Source: Schizophyllum amplum (Eukaryota > Basidiomycota > Agaricomycetes > Agaricales > Schizophyllaceae). From it: a DNA stretch of 11,301 nt. The notes under the pieces are model-generated. The model was not told where the DNA came from, did no database searches, and saw nothing but the letters and a program-made list of their open reading frames with translations. Position numbers and translations under genes: made by a program. The stretch spans positions 1-11,301 of the forward strand of contig VDMD01000306.1 of assembly GCA_007026445.1 (NCBI GenBank), read 5' to 3'. Below are positions 9,001-11,301 of the stretch, in pieces (positions within the stretch are counted from its first letter, which is position 1; each line of letters starts with the position of its first letter).

Positions 9001-9509
9001 ACCCGGAGTGCGTTTATCATGGACTGTGCCATTTGCCAAAGACGCCTGGAGCAAAGCAGAGGAGGATCGACTTCCTTGCGGTCCCCTGGAAGTCGAGGGG
9101 TGCGGCATTGATTTATTATACGGTGAGTGATTCGTGTTCGTCGAAGGAAGTTAACCAACGATATTGGCATTGTAGGGCGATGATATTGTGAGTTTTTCTG
9201 CGATAATCTTGACGAAGACAGTCTGAAATTTTCCTCAGTTCAACCGTGCGATGCGGTACAAGGCGGGGTCGATGGGTTATTCGCTCAACCAGAAGGGCTT
9301 GTATGCTGGTGTCGTGCGCGATGTTCATGACAGGAGGATTAAGACAAATCGAGGTGCGTGAGCTCAGACTGTCTATGGCTGCCTATGACTTACTTGAATA
9401 TTTTAACGACGATAAAGGTAATATCATCGCGTCTGAGACGGAGGAAGAGATCTTTAAGATCTTGGGTGTGCCGTGGCAGGAGCCCTGCGAGCGTGTGCGG
9501 AATCATTAG
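6044..9509 (+). CDS. POLL: X-family DNA polymerase with BRCT domain (DNA polymerase lambda / Pol4-like), frame disrupted
   Basis: A nuclear gap-filling repair polymerase for base-excision repair and non-homologous end joining. Proposed exons: 6044-6108, 6161-6755, 6810-7473, 7523-7573, 7626-7718, 7857-8003, 8079-8170, 8231-8330, 8443-8562, 8623-8685, 8737-8788, 8849-9122, 9176-9187, 9239-9353, 9418-9509. Domains: a basic, Ser/Pro-rich N-terminus; BRCT (NTFAGMIIYLL at 6676 onward, HGATVLPRY, THIITAEPS, then IFNWNFVVAVL at 6952 onward); a Lys-rich linker (KKGKKKKGKR); the 8-kDa domain (WRAFSYQK at 7979-8002) with helix-hairpin-helix IPGVGEKTADK, whose last Lys (8168-8170) fits the dRP-lyase lysine; a second hairpin FQGIYGVGQATAVNWY; palm with GSFRRG (8775 onward), catalytic Asps in GDIDI (8868-8876) and the third Asp in RRIDFLAVPW (9069-9071); thumb YYTGDDIFNRAMRY and the C-terminal ETEEEIFKILGVPWQEP. 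One base appears missing near 6899, 6937 and 7964, so the BRCT and 8-kDa regions cannot be read as given. All active-site exons are intact. Confidence 0.88.
7761..7810 (+). repeat. 19-bp tandem repeat inside a polymerase intron
   Basis: The 19-base unit CGGACTTGCACTCTTTCTT begins at 7761 and 7780, and a third partial copy begins at 7799, giving about 2.6 copies with no mismatch. It sits inside the 138 bp intron 7719-7856, which is more than twice as long as most introns in this window. The repeat likely explains part of the extra length and could vary between strains. Confidence 0.9.
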
Positions 9510-9905
9510 AGGGTACCTCGCAATGAAGTGAGTATAGAAAGCTGCTTAAAGTTACTGTAGAGACATGTGTTTGCAGAAAACGATTGACTTGCCAGTATAT
9601 CGAGTTCTGCGTTACACATAAGTATTGTTGGGAAAATGCCGGTCACGCATCACACATTGCCCGCTCGTTCCTGGCTCGTTCTTTCGAGTTGGTTGTACTT
9701 CTTGGCATCTTGCCTGTACTATCTGCCCTCGCGTACGACCACTTCTCAGGCGCGCTCTGAAATACTCTCGTTGTCGCCCGCAACCCGAACTATTCAAGGC
9801 ACGTAAGTACTATAGTTGGGAGCATTTCAATTCAAACCGCACGTGGCGGCGCTTCATAGCCTCCAAGTCGGCGAGTGCGGCCACCACCGCTTCGTCGCCG
9901 CCACC
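9510..9905. other. Intergenic region between the polymerase and AKR1 genes
   Basis: This 396 bp gap between two plus-strand genes should hold the polymerase 3' untranslated region and the AKR1 promoter. Open frames across it have no recognisable product. No clear TATA box was seen in front of AKR1. Confidence 0.5.
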
Positions 9906-9909
9906 ATGG
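9897..9909 (+). promoter_or_regulatory. Strong Kozak-type start context of AKR1
   Basis: GCCGCCACCATGG surrounds the ATG at 9906 and matches the optimal eukaryotic initiation context exactly, including A at -3 and G at +4. It is the main reason for choosing this start, because the frame that opens here meets a stop 15 codons later unless an intron or a missing base is assumed. Confidence 0.65.
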
Positions 9910-11301
9910 ACGACCTTGTAAATCCAAGTCGGCGCCGTCGACGTCTACAGTGAACCCAGACTCTGCGCAGGCGACGAACCTCACATTCGCGCAGGCGCTC
10001 GAACAGACGGAGCCAGACGAGGTGAGTGTTGCGCAGCGGTAGCGGCACGGGAATGTTGCTGACAAGTTGCAGAACATTTTCATTGCGGCGCAGCGGGGCG
10101 ATGTTGAACTTATCAAGCGATTGATTGCGTCTGGGAAGGCCAAGGCGACAGACCGCGACGAGCAGAACATCACCCCCCTCCACTGGGCGGCCATCAACGC
10201 GCAGGTCGCAGCATGTCGCTATCTCCTGGAGCAGGGGGCCGAGGTCGATGCGCTCGGCGGCGATCTCATCGCGACCCCGATGCAGTGGGCGGCGCGCAAC
10301 GGCTACCTCTATGTCATCCAGCTCCTCGTCGCGCACAACGCGGACCCCACCATCGCCGACTCGCAGGGGTACAACTCCCTGCACCTCGTCACCCACTCGT
10401 CCTCCGTCATGGCGCTACTCTACATGCTCCACCAGCCCGTCAACGTTGACTCGCGCGACGCCCAGGGGCACACCAGCCTCATGTGGGCCGCGTACCAGGG
10501 CGATGCGCTCAGCGTTGATCTGCTCCTCCGCCACGGCGCGAGCCCGCACACCCAGGACGACTCGGGCCTCACGCCGCTCCACTGGGCGGTCGTCCGCGGC
10601 AACCGCGTCAGCATCCGCCGCCTCGTCGAGAAGGGCGCCGACCTCACCACCAAGGACGGGGAAGGCCGCACGCCGCGCGACATGGCCGTTGAGCTCAAGA
10701 GCCTCGGTGCTTGGAAGCGCGCGCTCGAGGAGGCGGCATGAACGAGTTTGGCATCAAGAAGTCGAAGCCGCTGACCGAGGTGCGCCCCCTCCTTCTCCCC
10801 TTGTCGTCCGCTGACCGCGTCGCAGCGCAACACCAAGATCGCCATCTTCATCCTCCCCACGATCTTCTTCTATCTAATCTTCATGACCCTCACGCTGCTC
10901 CCGTGGTATACCGGAATTATCCTCGCTTTCGCCGAGTTTTCGGCATGCACCATGTGAGTGGTTTGTCTACACACTGGGCGTCGCTGACTGACGACTGCAG
11001 ATTGTCACACGTGTACTACTTAACGATGTAAACTACACCGAAGGCGTACAGAACACGCCATATTTCTCCGGCATCATCCTCGCTTCCCTCATATGGGTAT
11101 TCTATGCATGGATCACACGGTTATTGCCAGGTAAATTGTGCTTTGTCTACATGGTATTCATCACGGGCCGTCAGTTCTGCGTCTTTCACATTCCAGCGCT
11201 TCTGTCCCTCTCATTACTTTACAATTGCTGACATCTCTTCTTCAGACACGCCGCACATCCCCTCGCGCATCTCGGCTTTGCTCTCTCATTTATGTTATGC
11301 T
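9906..11301 (+). CDS. AKR1: AKR1-type ankyrin-repeat palmitoyltransferase, N-terminal part (3' end off window, frame disrupted)
   Basis: An integral Golgi/endosomal protein S-acyltransferase: N-terminal ankyrin repeats, membrane helices, then a DHHC cysteine-rich domain. Visible exons: 9906-10021 (possibly split by an intron 9918-9970), 10073-10779, 10826-10953, 11001-11130, 11246 onward. Introns: 10022-10072 (51 bp), 10780-10825 (46), 10954-11000 (47), 11131-11245 (115). About six ankyrin repeats fill 10073-10710, with typical cores such as [40 protein letters not shown] and [13 protein letters not shown]. After [13 protein letters not shown] come hydrophobic helices: [37 protein letters not shown], and a segment before the edge reading [10 protein letters not shown]. 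The DHHC motif is not in the window, so enzymatic activity is inferred from the family. One base appears missing near 10735, 10939 and 11256; each restores a family-like reading (EEAGMNEFG, AEFFGMHH, DTPHHPLAHL). The start region is also ambiguous. Confidence 0.88.

Noticed and set aside
1..11301. A coordinated novel system, mobile element or horizontally acquired island
   Set aside because: All recognised genes are ordinary fungal families with native-style introns and similar composition. There are no terminal repeats, transposase or integrase motifs, and no functional link between neighbours.

Overview
This window reads as nuclear DNA of a wood-decay basidiomycete (Agaricomycetes, most like Polyporales). 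The genes are split by many 46-64 bp GT-AG introns with CTRAC/CTCAC-like branch points. One gene belongs to an F-box family that is expanded in polypores, one is a secreted family 6 cellobiohydrolase, and two genes have TATA-like boxes close upstream of the ATG. No bacterial, viral, CRISPR or transposon feature was recognised. The organism assignment is inference from gene style and remembered families; no search was run.

Layout, left to right: (1) the 3' part of a GDT1/UPF0016 cation transporter gene, plus strand, to 413; (2) an F-box/leucine-rich protein gene, minus strand, 2645-787, convergent with GDT1; (3) a Cel6-type cellobiohydrolase gene without a cellulose-binding module, minus strand, 4469-3117; (4) about 1.57 kb between divergent genes, holding the cel6 promoter and one unresolved open stretch; (5) a 15-exon gene for an X-family DNA polymerase of the Pol lambda/Pol4 type (BRCT plus polymerase domain), plus strand, 6044-9509; (6) an AKR1-type ankyrin/DHHC palmitoyltransferase gene, plus strand, from 9906 and running off the right edge. 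The five genes serve unrelated processes (Golgi ion homeostasis, protein turnover, cellulose breakdown, DNA repair, protein lipidation), so this looks like an ordinary chromosomal neighbourhood and not an operon-like system or gene cluster.

The strongest unusual signal is technical or evolutionary. Three of the five genes can be read through their conserved domains only if the reading frame jumps by one base inside exons. There are eight well-supported sites, and seven of them look like the loss of one base, often from a short G, C or T run. cel6 and the visible part of GDT1 need no such correction. This pattern suggests consensus-sequence errors more than pseudogenes, but the sequence alone cannot settle it. 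I found no convincing previously undescribed system here.
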